Source: Rhodosporidiobolus odoratus (taxonomy: Eukaryota > Basidiomycota > Microbotryomycetes > Sporidiobolales > Sporidiobolaceae). From it: 64,000 nucleotides of DNA. Below the pieces are notes generated by a model that saw only the letters and a list, made by a program, of their open reading frames with translations, made no database searches and was not told where the DNA came from. The stretch covers positions 1,240,001 to 1,304,000 of the forward strand of contig JAOANU010000010.1 of assembly GCA_034387635.1 (NCBI GenBank), written 5' to 3'. Shown here piece after piece: positions 48,204 through 60,100 of the stretch; position 1 is the stretch's first letter, and every line of letters starts with the position of its first letter. The translations under genes and the position numbers were made by a program.

Positions 48204-49678
48204 ATGGACTCGATACGAGCTATCTATAGCTCTCTTCATAGCCAGACGTCGACCTTGTCCGCCTTCACGCTGTACTTCGCTTTGACCGTTTCCCTCGTTT
48301 CCATTTCTACAACGTGGTTTTTCAGTCACAAGAAGCATTTCCAGCCACAGGGAAAGGTGCGCAGTGCTCTTCTCGCCTGCTCACATGCTTGCTGACCCTT
48401 GTATTCTGACGCAGCACTGCTACATCGGAGGAGGTTCGGAAGGGTTGGGCTTGTCTCTCGCCTACCAACTCGCCGAACGCGGTGCGCACGTTACCATCAT
48501 CTCGAGGAGTGAAGCCAAGCTACAGAAGGCGCTGGCAGAAATCGAAGTAAGCCGTGACTTTGCCCTCTTCGCTTTTTCCGGTCACTCACCTTTTTTTCTG
48601 CTCGCAAGACGCACCGCCAATCTCCCTCTCAGGTCTTCCGGTACTTCTCCTGTGACCTCACCTCGTCCTCCGATGCTGCGGAAACGCTTCACAAAGCCTG
48701 CGCCAACCACCCCTCCGGTCCTGCCCCTGACTTCGTTTTCGCCTGCGCCGGCGGAAGTGTACCCGGCCTGTTCACCGACATGGACGCCGACAAGCACTGG
48801 GACTGCATGGAGTGGAACTTTCGCACGTGCTTGAACACGGTGCATGAAGCTGTTAGGGCGATGAAGGAGGCGCAGAAGGAAGGAGGAAAGGTCGTTTTGG
48901 CCGCTTCGGTACTGGCCATGATGAGCTTCTACGGGTACTCGAGCTACTCGCCGAGCAAGTATGCCATCCGAGGTGCGCTCCATGCAAGCTTTTCCTTACG
49001 ATCTGGGTCTGAAGACGAAGCCGCGCATGTCAAATGCAGGTCTCGCCGAAGCCCTTCGCAGCGAACTTCAGGCTTACGGCATCAGCACTCACCTCTTTCT
49101 TCCGGCGACCATCTATTCCCCTGGCTACGAGGCCGAGATGCGCACCAAGCCTGAGATCACCAAGCGGATCGAAGCGGGCGACGAAGGGAAGAAGCCGGAC
49201 GACGTCGCGAAGGAGATGATTACAGGTGCTTCACCTTTCTCTTCCAGCCGCAATAGGCACCCGGAACATCTGATATAGTGTGCACGACTGACGGTACTCG
49301 CTCTGCTCTCTTCTTGATCCCCGCAGGCCTCGAACGGAACGATTTCTATATTACCTACGAGTTCGCTGGCCACATGTTGCGGAACTCTCGAGCCATCACG
49401 CCCTGTAACAACATCCTGTCCGATACATTTTGGCAGGTCATTGGCACGGTACGCTTGTCTCCTCAAGTCCTTCCCCGTCGCGATTCGTTGACTGTTTCTT
49501 GCCCATCGCCAATCTTGACTGCCGGTCACCTGTCGCCCGCGGCTCGCTCTGCTCTCTCGCGCATTTTTACACTGTCCTTCAGATCGCCTTCCCCGTCTGG
49601 CGGTACATGGGTCCGGACGCTGAGGTCCGGCAAGAGGCCAAAAGGCTGCGGGCAGAGAGGCAGGGCAAGACGGCGTAG
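48204..49678 (+). CDS. TSC10: 3-ketodihydrosphingosine reductase
   Basis: TSC10 reduces 3-ketosphinganine to sphinganine with NADPH at the ER, the second step of sphingolipid synthesis. An N-terminal hydrophobic segment (TLYFALTVSLVSISTTWFF) precedes the nucleotide-binding motif YIGGGSEGLGLSLAYQLAERG, split after HFQPQGK by an intron. Further motifs are DFVFACAGGSVPGLF, KVVLAASVLAMMSFYGYSSY and the catalytic YSPSK, then ISTHLFLPATIYSPGYEAE and KPDDVAKEMITG. A C-terminal membrane segment (IAFPVWRYM region) follows. The glycine motif has Glu where short-chain dehydrogenases usually have Ser. Six or so exons; stop at 49676-49678. Confidence 0.9.
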
Positions 49679-49912
49679 CTGGTCTACGCGTCTGCAACTG
49701 TGCTGTACGATGCGGTATGGGCAAGTGCGTACGGTGAGAAGTTGACTGTACAAACGGCACAATCGGTCCGAAGGTTCCGTAACCTTGGATCCGGGCTTCG
49801 GGTTCGTTGCTTCTTCGACCCTCCTTTGTGCACACTCCTCGGAATTCCTGGTGTAACTCCTTGGCCCGTCACCCTCACGCCCATCACAAGCTCAGCAACC
49901 TATCACGACAGG

Positions 49913-51188
49913 CATGGGTTTCCCTGAGTTTACTACTCCTGCTGGTCTCGCGGCTCTTGGTACGTCCGACTCCCATTTTCGCTCAATAATCTAAAGGAGA
50001 GGAGGACGAGTACACGTTGACTCAGGGTAGAAGCGGGAGGGCAGGGCTGGGAGTACGACGTGAGGCGTAGCTCGGCTCTGGCGGTGACAGCAGGCTGGAG
50101 AACATGGATGCAATGTGTCCAGCATTTTTAGAGAAAACAAGAACTGACTTTTTTGTCTTCCTCCTCGTACCGCACCTTTTCTTCCTCCGCAATTCTGGCT
50201 CTACCAATATGCAGAGGACGTCCTCATTCACGCCTCCTACATTGAAGGGTGAGTCCAGCGTCTCTTCAGCCCCATATTTCTACGTTCGGCGCGGCGCGTC
50301 GTGGACGTTGAAGATACGCACAACTTGCCTGACATCTTCACGGACGGCGTCATTGACTACTGCTTTGTCGTCTCGATACAGCTACGCTCCCTCGCAAGCT
50401 GACGTCGCCGCCTTCAAGGCTCTCCCCTCCTCCCCGGACGCTGCCAAATACCCTCACTCCGCCCGCTGGTACGAGCACATCGAGTCGTACTCCGCCTCGC
50501 ATGAGACCCTCCCCGGTGACGCCTCCAAGTCCTACACCGCCTACGGCCCCTCGACCTCCGCTGCTGCCGCTGCTGCCCCCGCCGCCGCTGCTGAGGAGGA
50601 CGACGACGACATCGACCTCTTCGGCTCCGACGAGGAGGAGGACGCTGAGGCCGAGAGGATCAAGGCTGAGCGTGTTGTTGCTTACCAGGCCAAGAAGGCC
50701 AACAAGCCCAAGTGAGTACACTCCCAGTCCTTGCCCTTAGACTGGTACTGACCCTCTTCTACTCTCAGGACCATTGCCAAGTCGCTCGTCACCCTCGACG
50801 TCAAGCCGTGGGACGACGAGACCGACATGAAGGCGCTCGAGGCTGCCGTCCGCTCCATCGAGAAGCCCGGTCTCGTCTGGGGTCTCTCCAAGCTCGTCCC
50901 CGTCGGTTATGGTGTCAGCAAATTGCAAATGACTCTGGTTGTCGAGGATGAGCTCGTCTCGACAGATGAGCTGCAGGAGGAGATCAGCGGGCTTGACGAC
51001 TACGTTCAGGTGCGTACTCCTTAATCACAGCTTTGGAAACCGCACAATCGGTGTTGAATGAGACTTGAAGCTGACTTGGGATTTCTCCTTCAATCGTGTC
51101 TCGCTGTCTCTTCTGGTGTTACCTTCCGTCCCTCGCCTTCATCATCCGCGCACAGTCCACCGATGTCGTCGCTATGCAGAAACTTTGA
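49913..51188 (+). CDS. Translation elongation factor 1-beta
   Basis: EF-1B is the guanine-nucleotide exchange factor for EF-1A. The first exon ([15 protein letters not shown]) is followed by a long intron of about 250 bases, then [12 protein letters not shown] and [16 protein letters not shown]. An Ala/acidic linker ([19 protein letters not shown]) precedes the catalytic domain: [54 protein letters not shown] and, after the last intron, the short final exon [10 protein letters not shown]. The terminal MQKL-type end is typical. Four introns. The strong bias to C-ending codons fits a highly expressed gene. Confidence 0.95.
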
Positions 51189-54100
51189 ACCACGTACCCA
51201 ATTCTGAAAAGATTTTGTCCAACAGTACACTGCCATTTTCAGCACTTTTCCTGAGAGTCTACACACTCGACTCGACCACCGTCGGGGCTCCTGCTCTATT
51301 GACCGCTTCTGTGCGCTAATGCCGTCTACTTCCCCCTCGCGATCTGACCTTCGCCCCGCGGCAGACTGTGCTACTGCTCTGGCGGCGAGGGGTTCCCGGG
51401 CTGATTCTGCGGTGCTCTGAGGAGAGGTGCCAATCTCTCAGCGTCTGCCAGCAGCCTCGATGCAGGGGTAACTGCAAGAAGTGTACGCAAAACCATCAGC
51501 CATGTCGTCTCCGCCCAGGAGAAGTGGGTGGACCATCGAAAAGGCGGCCAGTGTTGGCAGTCTCTATCGCCTCTTCAATCGACATATCACGTGCAGATTC
51601 TTTGGTGCTGTCGATGGCCGCGACCGGCACTGGGAAAGGCAATGTCATCTCGAGATTGGTACGACCTGAGTAGGCCCAGTGTGCATGGTGCCGAGTATGC
51701 TCGTTGACCTCGACGGTGGACAGGAGTGTGCTGAGGTAGCGATCCGAATGACGTGAGCGGAGGGTTGGCTGGACCGGGACTCAGTCAAGGAGGAATAAAA
51801 AGTGGACCCATCCTCTCGCGGAGACCTTGAGAGCGATCTCTATGGGTCGGAACGAGGAAAGACAAACGGTGGAGAGCCAATAGTACGCATCTATACTTGG
51901 AGGATCGTCGAGCAGTGCAGGAGTACAGGAGGTCGAAGAAGGGTGACGGGCTTGACTCGGGCTTGACAAGGCGGACTGGTAGCTGTCACCATCTGGGTTG
52001 TGCGGCCTGATGCTAAACTGCACTGTGCCCTATACATGTAGCACCTGGTATTACCCGTGCGGATATCAGCCGTCATCGCCTTGAGCATTTTCTTCCTGGC
52101 CTTCTCAACTTGCATTTCTATTGCCCGACGGGTACAGCGGTTGGAGCTAGCTTATTCGGACTTCAATACATTCATCACGTTTCAAAGAGTTGAATCGAGT
52201 TGAAAGCACCCAAGGCGGAGCTGGGGACGAGTTTGACCTGATACTACACCGCATGCACTTATTTCCCCTAAGCAATGCTGTCTTTCCAGTGCTGTTTCCT
52301 GGCTGTAGTACCCCATGCTGTACAATAATTACTCACAAGACGCAGACGGCCTACTCAGCACAAAGCCCTTTTCACAGAGAAGAGGACCTTGCAAGGACGT
52401 AAAATTCACTCGAGAAACAGATGGACAATGTCCTGCATTGCGTAACTTCCTCGATAGCGATACAATGGATGAGCTAAGGAGATTACGCCACAAATATAGT
52501 GCATCTTTCATCCTCGCTTCACTCCCCGTAGAGCAAGTCAAATCGGTTCAGTGAACAGATTCGGAGATGAGTGGAGGGACAATGGGTTGATCTCCCATTG
52601 TTATGACCCCCACTATGGGTTTGCTTTGTCGCTCCATCTACCACTCTCGTCATAGCCTCGAGGCAGTAAGTTGCAATGGTAAGGCTGTCGCCTGCGGTGC
52701 CAAGCAGCCCTTGAGAAGGTAAAACAATCCCTTGATAAACCCAGTATACTAGTTTACCATGTTGACCCCCTAGAAAGGCGTGTACATACATAGCTGCTGG
52801 GTGCAGGACAAAGCTTGCTGACCTACCTGAACTGCTTGTGCTATTCTAATGCTCAGTTCACACTTTGCTGAGGTCAGCTTCATTTTTTCTCCCAGGTCGT
52901 CCGCTTCAGCTTGTCATACAGCTTGACCCTGAATCATAGCCTTCTCTTCTGTTCCGTCTGTCATCCACTTTGACTCTCCCCCCCCCTGCCATATCTTGCA
53001 CTGTGGGGTCGCCCGCATTTCAACGGGGAGGGCAGTGCACCCGCTGCCAACCCTCGGCTCGCACCTCCCGCCCCGTCAGATCAGCGCATTCCGATGCCAC
53101 ACAGCTCACCGACCCATGATGCGCAGATGCAGCACGTTGAGCCTGGCGACTCCTTTACATTCCCACAGCAACTCGGTCGCGTAGAAGCAACTTCGCGCCG
53201 CTGGTTGGTAGCATCTCTGGGGAAGGCAGCGGAGCAAGGGATCCGACGCGCAAGGTCACCTCCCAAGGCGGCCTGGGCAGACAAGTCTCGCGATGAGGTG
53301 GAATCTCCAGCAGCATCTCGAAGCAAGAGCGGGGGCTGCACCAGAAAGCTCTGCCTCGCCAGACTTGTCATCTTCCCATGAAGATAGGGCGCCAGTGGGC
53401 ACAGAGATAGCCAACGCAAGCAGTCGCGTGTCCGGAAGACATGAACAGTATCTCCCGCTTGCAAGAGAGTGAGTCAGGTTTGCATTTTCAGACCTCATCT
53501 GACTGCCCTTTCTACTTGAGTCAACTTATGGGTCATGTAGCAGGGTGTTTAGTGTCTCTCCAGTTATCACAAGACCTCAAGACCAGCCAGGGCTGCGCGT
53601 TCCTTCTTGAGGTACTGTGGGTTCCTCTCAGGTTTCCCAGGTTTTCACCATCACCAGGACTGACACCTCGGCCTGTGATTGTCGCAGTGACGCCCGCCAA
53701 GATCTTTGTGGACCATCACAGAGGCCAGCACATATGTTCAAGCAAGTGCCTATCAGACGCGGCAATCCCTCGCAGCGGGAGCAGTAGACAAGCTCGAGAT
53801 GTTGCCGTCCTCGCAAGTTGCTGTTGATCAGCAGCAAGGGCAGGTAGAGTACGCAATCTGGGCGAGTGCAGCTTGCCCGGAGTGTGCCCCATTCGTGCCC
53901 GGCAGAGACAAGCAATATAGAGCATGGACAAGAAATGAAGACCCTCAACTCACACTGCCAAGGTAATCACTGACAGTCATTGCAACTTGGAGCTGAAGAA
54001 ATGCTGGAGAATACAGGTTGAGAAAGCTTGGAGGCCAGGACAGCCAACCATGTACCCAAGCATGTACCTGTCCTGAGTCTGGGCTGTGCGGCCTGCGGTG

Positions 54101-54946
54101 CGAACAGAACGTCCCTTGTACATGCTGCAGCTGCTCCTGGTCATGCTGGAAGTGAGCCATCAGGGCCATAATTCCTCAAACATTGTCCTTTCTGGCCTTC
54201 TCAACTCGTATTCTTAGATAGCTCGGCATAGCTGTTACGGGTAGCCCACTCACACTCGAGCATGTTGAAGCATAGGTGGCGGTGAAACCTTCAACACTGT
54301 CAAAATCTTGTTGTTTTTCATCCGCTTCCGAATCAGACATAGGCTCTACTGTATTAGGCTCGGGCTTTTCACTCACGGGTGCTTAACACCTCACACTCAG
54401 GCTTCTCTGGACTACTGACCTCACTGCCTGATATCGTATACACTGAAAAGGGCAATTGCATCACCCTCGATCCCAATGGAAACCACACCCACTTGCCTTC
54501 TTTCCCCAAGTCATGCAATCCTTCTAATAACGCTCTTCTCTATGTGTCTGCCTCAGGCCGTACACCAGTTGCTCACAAGATACATGCTTCCTACCCGATG
54601 TCAGACCATTCAAGAAGTGAACGTTGCAAAGTGTAAGGGTCACTCGAGAAAGAGATGGAAAATATAATGCATCATGAGGACTGCTCAGAACAAGGAGGAA
54701 GGATGTGACGTTATCCTGAGCTGCACAGATGTGTGAACAGCAAACTCATGCTTTCTTGCACCCAATAAGGTGACTTTTGCTTGCTTGATGGGTTCTTTGG
54801 TACTACTGCAGCAAGCTTGAGCAAAGCATGACACTTGCTTCTATTACTTCCTTTCCACAACAATCCACTCGAGGCAGAGACAGCCTTGTGATCAAAGAGG
54901 AGACAATAGGGAGAGAAGGAGATCAAGCGTTCTTTGCATGACAGAG
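51189..54946. other. Gene-poor 3.8 kb stretch with diverged repeats
   Basis: No gene is recognised. Base composition is less GC-rich than the genes. Two stretches resemble each other: about 52330-52440 and 54560-54670, sharing a cartridge with ctcacaaga, ttgcaa and the similar cactcgagaaa-agatggaaaat core. Both are preceded by minus-strand text near 52090-52115 and 54180-54205 encoding VEKARKKM and VEKARKD. These look like remnants of an old repeat, but no transposase or polymerase motif survives. Confidence 0.45.
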
Positions 54947-56746
54947 TTACGCGAGTAGGGCGGTCAAAATCCGGTGCAACATCGGCTGCCCTGGCTCGAC
55001 CTCCTTTTGGCGTGCCTCCGGCGTATTCGTCTTTGTGGTCACCTGTATGCGGCTCAACAGTTTGTCCCCACTCGATTCAAAGGGCATTGAGCTGTCCCAT
55101 ACCGTCCCTGCTTCCTCCAGCGGGTTGCCTTTGCAATCGTGGAGAAAAAACTGCTGCACTCGTTCATCCCACTGGCAAATACCGGTACCTTCATACGCAG
55201 TTGCCATCATGATCTCAGCACGAACCGACTCGCTCCCATCTGCAAGTATGAAGCGCACTTTCCTCCAATTCTTCCTTTGCTTTGAATTCGAGGTGATCTC
55301 AACGGCTGTCCCGGCACGGATAGTGTCATGAGAGAGGATCACCCCCATGTAGTATGGACGGACGCCGCGTGTACCCGCGTTGACAGCAGTGAGGGCGTGC
55401 TCGATGAGGGAAGGAAAAAAGGGGTCATCGCGGAACGGATCGATTTGGTCCATGCACGGATTGGGGAGCTCGTGTATACGAGGATTACGGGCACGATACT
55501 GAGCTAGGAGACTGCTGGCGTGAGAAGGGGCTAGAGTGTAGGGTGTGCGGTGGGGAGAGGCAGCGGGAAGTGCGGCATCTGAGACTGGCTTGATCCTTCC
55601 TTCGATATCGAGCTCGTCTTTGTCTTTCACTCTGTCTGGCCGGGTTACATAGCGGGTGTGAGCGCTGCTTGCGGAGAGGCTGTTGAAGTAATGAGAGGTG
55701 ACAAGGAAGGCAATGGAGGATGGGAAGTCGGGTAGATTGGCGGGCTCGCTGATCGCGGTGGTTGTAGGGTGTGCGGCCCTTGGCGGGGAGAGGCAGCGGG
55801 AAGTGCGGCATCTGAGACTGGCTTGATCCTTCCTTCGATATCGAGCTCGTCTTCGTCTTTCACTCTGTCTGGCCGGGTTACATAGCGGGTGTGAGCGCTG
55901 CTTGCGGAGAGGCTGTTGAAGTATTGAGAGGTGACGAGGAAGGCAATGGAGGATGGGAAGTCGGGTAGATTGGCGAGCTTGCTGATTGCGGTGGTTGCTG
56001 GCACTCAGGCAAGGTAGTAAGAGAGGTCTGCTTTTGGGTTGATGAAACCGCCGGAAGTGTTGTTGCACCCGCCCCATGAGGCACAGGTAAAGCGCGCAGC
56101 GCACACCGAAGCCTCGCCGTCCATGAACTGCCGCAGGTCGAGCTGACAGGTAGTCGCAACGCCCGCGAGACTTCCGAGGAAGGAGAAGTGGGTAGTGAGC
56201 TCTTCGTCCTTTGGCTGCGCCTCGTTGAAGTCGTGGACAATGCGAAGGACGAATTGGTGAAGCGACAGTTTGCCCTGCATCTTATCGGTGAGGTGCTTGA
56301 AGGGACGGACCGTACTTTCCGTGGTCTTGACCGCCTTCGCGCCAGTTCCGCCAATACCAACGTAGGCAGAAACATGTTTCGGGCCTGTTCCCTCCCATCC
56401 ACCTTCCTTCCTATAGCGGGCGAGCCCTATGTTCCAGCCAGGGACGGCGGCCACCTCATGCTTGACGCTCAATGCGAGAACTTCAGCTGAGGATGCGAAG
56501 GCTTGGAACTTGACGGCGACGGCTAGGGAGGGGGCGTAGGTCTCAATGTTATAGTGGCGTCAAGGACGGGAACTCGACCCTCTGCGATAAGTCGGGTCAT
56601 GCAAGCTGCGGGTAGAGGACAGAAGGCGAGAGGATGCTGGGGATTGCGGTCGAAGATTGCGGCAGGGAACATCGGAGAGAGAGAGGTAGTCTTCCATATC
56701 GGCTTGAGTCGGAGAATGAGGGAGAACATAGTGGAAGGAGCCTTGT
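54947..56746 (-). pseudogene. Broken gene of unknown family, cut by an LTR insertion
   Basis: Minus-strand coding stretches run from the LTR edge (APSTMFSLILRLKPIW near 56740) through FQAFASSAEVLALSVKHEV, HQFVLRIVHDFNEAQPKDEE, LAGVATTCQLDLRQFMDGE and WGGCNNTSGGFINPKADL to VRPYYMGVILSHDTIRAGT and ILTALLA (stop 54947). I do not recognise the family. Lesions: a frame change near 56540, an in-frame TGA near 56006 after SYYLA, and a tandem duplication of about 230 bases (55535-55764 and 55764-55997) that is out of frame. The 5' end is missing at the LTR. The Cys-rich core (CQLDL, CAARFTCASWGGC) may be a metal site. Introns could account for some frame changes. Confidence 0.6.
55535..55997. repeat. 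Tandem direct duplication, two units of about 230 bp
   Basis: The second unit repeats the first with a handful of substitutions and one 7-base length difference near 55780. Unit offset is 233 bases over most of its length, so translation changes frame between units. Confidence 0.92.
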
Positions 56747-57121
56747 TGCTGGGGCCAGCGACATCGACCAAGGGGAGGCCGCGGATCCAGCGAGGGTGGA
56801 GGGTAGTGTTGCTGATGTAGCGAGGTATGAGGGAGACAGCAAGAGTAACAGTGGAGAAACCCTCGTTGCTAAGGCTAAAGAAAAAAAAAGAAGAAGAAGA
56901 AGACCACCTCGAACTACAAGTCCCAACCCGATCACTCAACAATTCCCTCCAACTCAACCATCCAATATCGACCAATGCTAAGGTGGACGTAGGGTGGTTC
57001 TGGAGATAGAGGAGGATTGGCAGTACGGGTAGAGGTGAAAGTAGTGAAGAGGAAGGATGAAAGGAGAGGAAATGGAATGAAGACTCAACGTATGGGGTGT
57101 TATAGCTAGCACATGCTAGCA
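56747..57121 (-). repeat. 3' LTR of gypsy element 1
   Basis: 375 bp with TG...CA ends on the plus strand. It differs from the copy at 62923-63297 at about four positions that I can see. In element orientation it is preceded by a G-rich polypurine tract (GGGGGGGTGGG) directly after the pol stop. Confidence 0.9.
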
Positions 57122-57144
57122 CCCACCCCCCCAGAAGACAAAGC

Positions 57145-60100
57145 CTAAAGGTTCGTAAGTGAAACCAAGAAAGCCCCAACTCGACGCCGTGCTCCTCGAA
57201 TGGGATTTGCCCCCCGCTTCGCGGCGTCCAGCGCCGCTTCCCTAGCCAGGAAATCCCGCAAGGCGTCGGGAGCCGTCTCCCGCAGCTCGTCCTCTGGGCG
57301 CCACTGGTCGTCCGCCTCGCTATACCCCAAGTACCGCACCCGGAACACCCGCTTCTTCCTCACCACCTTAACCGCCACCAACTTCTCCACCTCCCATTCT
57401 GCATCGGCACATCGGTAGCAGGAATGACCGGCAGAGGTTGAGAGAGAGAACGGGCCGGGAAGCGGGAGTCATCGTTGGCGAAGTGGGGTCGGAGTTTAGA
57501 GGCGTGGATGCGGGGATGGAGACGGAGATGAGGGGGAAAATCGACGGTGTAGACGGATTTGGACGAATCAGCAGTGAGGATGGGGAAGGGACCGACGAAA
57601 CGAGGAACGAATTTGTGGGCAAGGCCCGCAGGGAACCGCATACCCGCGGTTGAAACGTAGACCTTCTCGCCGACGATGAATTTCGGAGAGTCGGCGCGTC
57701 GTCCCTTGTTGCCTTGGTGTACCATGTCGACCCGAGCGGAGATGATCGCGTCTGTGGCTCGCAACCAATCGAGACGAGCGCGATCACCTCGAGAGTCGGC
57801 CGACGAGTTCCCACTGGCAACCCATGAATCGACGGGCCACGGCGATGGAAGGAAACCGTAAACGAGTTCGAACGGAGCCAAGGCGGTCGCCGCCGCCGGC
57901 GCACAGTTAAGCGCAAACTCAACCGTAGTAACCTTAGACGCCCAATCGTCGGGACAATCGGCGCAGAGGATGCGCAGAGTCGTGCCGACGGACTTGTTGG
58001 TCACCTCGCTGCGACCGTCCGTCTGGGGATGGGCGGAGGTGGACATCTTCAGGTTGACTCCTGCTCGACGGTGAAGGGCGCGCCAAAAGGCCGAAGTAAA
58101 CTTTGGGTCGCGGTCTGAGATGAGACTGATCTGAGAGCCGAAGCGGCGGTAAACATGGTCGAAGAGTACTTGCGCTACTTCCTCGGCGGACGCCGTCGAC
58201 GGAAGCGGCATGAGCACTACCATTTTGCTGAGGGGGCAGGTTGCGGTGAGGATGGAGTCGACAAGTCGACCTTGGTAGAGTGCTGGGGGTAAGCCGACCA
58301 CGAAATCGATCCCGGCCCACGCCCACGGACGAAGCGGCACGTCCAGTGGGTGGAGAAGGCCGAAAGGCTTGGCCGGCACGCTTTTGCCACGGGCACAGGG
58401 CTCGCAAGACGAGCAGTAGTCCTGCACATCCTTATGCATACTAGACCACCAGAACGAGCGACGGGCCCATCCCAGTGTCTTAGCTGCGCCCTGATGACCC
58501 ACGGTCTCATGGGCGAGGCGAACGACTTCCTCGACGAACGTCGAGGTTGGAAGGTCGCCCGGCGCCGGTAGAGGTTGATCTCGTGGGACGATTAGGCGGA
58601 AACTGTCGCCCTCCACCATGTAGAGCACGCCGTCCTGGACTGCAAACGAGGGAAACGCCTCGGGTGCAGCCAGAACCTTCTTCCCCAAGGTATCCTCCGC
58701 GATCGCCGAAGGCAGCAACGTGAGGAATCCTGGGGAAGACCACTCGTCAGTCTCGAGATAGAAGGAACGGGAAGCGGAAGGAGAGGAGAAACGAGAGTGG
58801 ACTTCCCGGGACCCGCAGCATCTCCCACAGAGACAAGCGAGGCGATGGCCATCATAGCCCGCTTGGACGGTTCCCTAGCAAAAGGTGCGTAGTCATCCGC
58901 AGCAGGCGACGGCTCTTGAGCCTCGCGAAGCGTCGAGGAGCCCTCAGTTTGCATCAACTCAGCCAACCTCGAAAGAGAATCTGCCAACACGTTGTTCGTC
59001 CCAGGAATAAATTCCTAGTCGAAATCAAACTGCGACAGAGTCTCCCATAACCGCACATGCCGCCGAGTTTGCTTCGGCGGCTGCGTATGGTAAGTCTTGA
59101 GAGGTTCATGGTCATGGCGTAGGGTCGCGAAGATGATTTCCAGGTAACGGAGGTGGGCTCTGCGAGTGAAAGAGTACACAAACACGTCGTCGTAGAAGCA
59201 GTCCAGGAACCGTCCAATGGCGTTGGAAAACATCATGTAGCACACACGATGCATCGTGTCGGGTGCATTACAGTCACCTTGCTGCATAACCCGAGAGACG
59301 AAAGTCCCATTCTTGGTGACGAACCCCGACCGGTTGACCGACTCCCAATTGAGTTGGATCTGCTCATATGCCTTCTTGAAATCCAGCTTAGAGCGAACCG
59401 GGTGCCCTGCAAAGTTGCTTCTCACCTGCCTCATATCCGGGATGGGAGAAGCGGTTCGAACAGTATTTGCATTTCGGGGCTTGAGGTTAATCACGAAGCG
59501 AGCCTGAGAAGGATCATGTTTAGGCACCGCGAACATGCTACACGCACTTTCCAGCGCCTTGGGGGACCAATATCCTGTCTCAACAAATTTGAGAAGGTGA
59601 GCAGACCATTGCTTCGCATACCTATCCGGCATCCCAATGACACGCGGAGGGATTTTCAATCCCTCCACCAGCTCAGTAATGTCATGGTTGATCGGCCGGA
59701 ATGGAGGAAGGCGGTCTGGGAGATCGTCTACGAAAACATCATCGAAACGGCGAATGAGTTCCGCTAACCGTTGCTGGGCATCCTCCTCCGAGATATCGGG
59801 AAGAGAAGGGTCATCATCGACAATATCCAGTAGCGGGTTGCAAGGCTCATAATCAACGTAGTCTTCCAGTCCAGGAACCCCGGCAGCGAGAGCGCACAGG
59901 AAGAAATCGGTTTGCTCACCGTCCGTCATCGGACGCTTCTCGAACCCAAGGTTCTCGAAGTTCCGCTCCGGTTGGAGAGAGAACCGCCCAGACTGGAAGT
60001 CATAGACCTCTTCACTTGGCCCTCGGGCACGAAGAAGAGGCTCGACGCTGAAACCGCCGTCCCCGAGTCGCGCAGCCAAGGGACGCCAAGTATGGCATCG

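Noticed and set aside
56523..57179. Single frame running from the LTR into the neighbouring gene
   Set aside because: The LTR part (repeated at 62750-63355) is non-coding repeat. Only the part left of 56747 resembles the broken gene.
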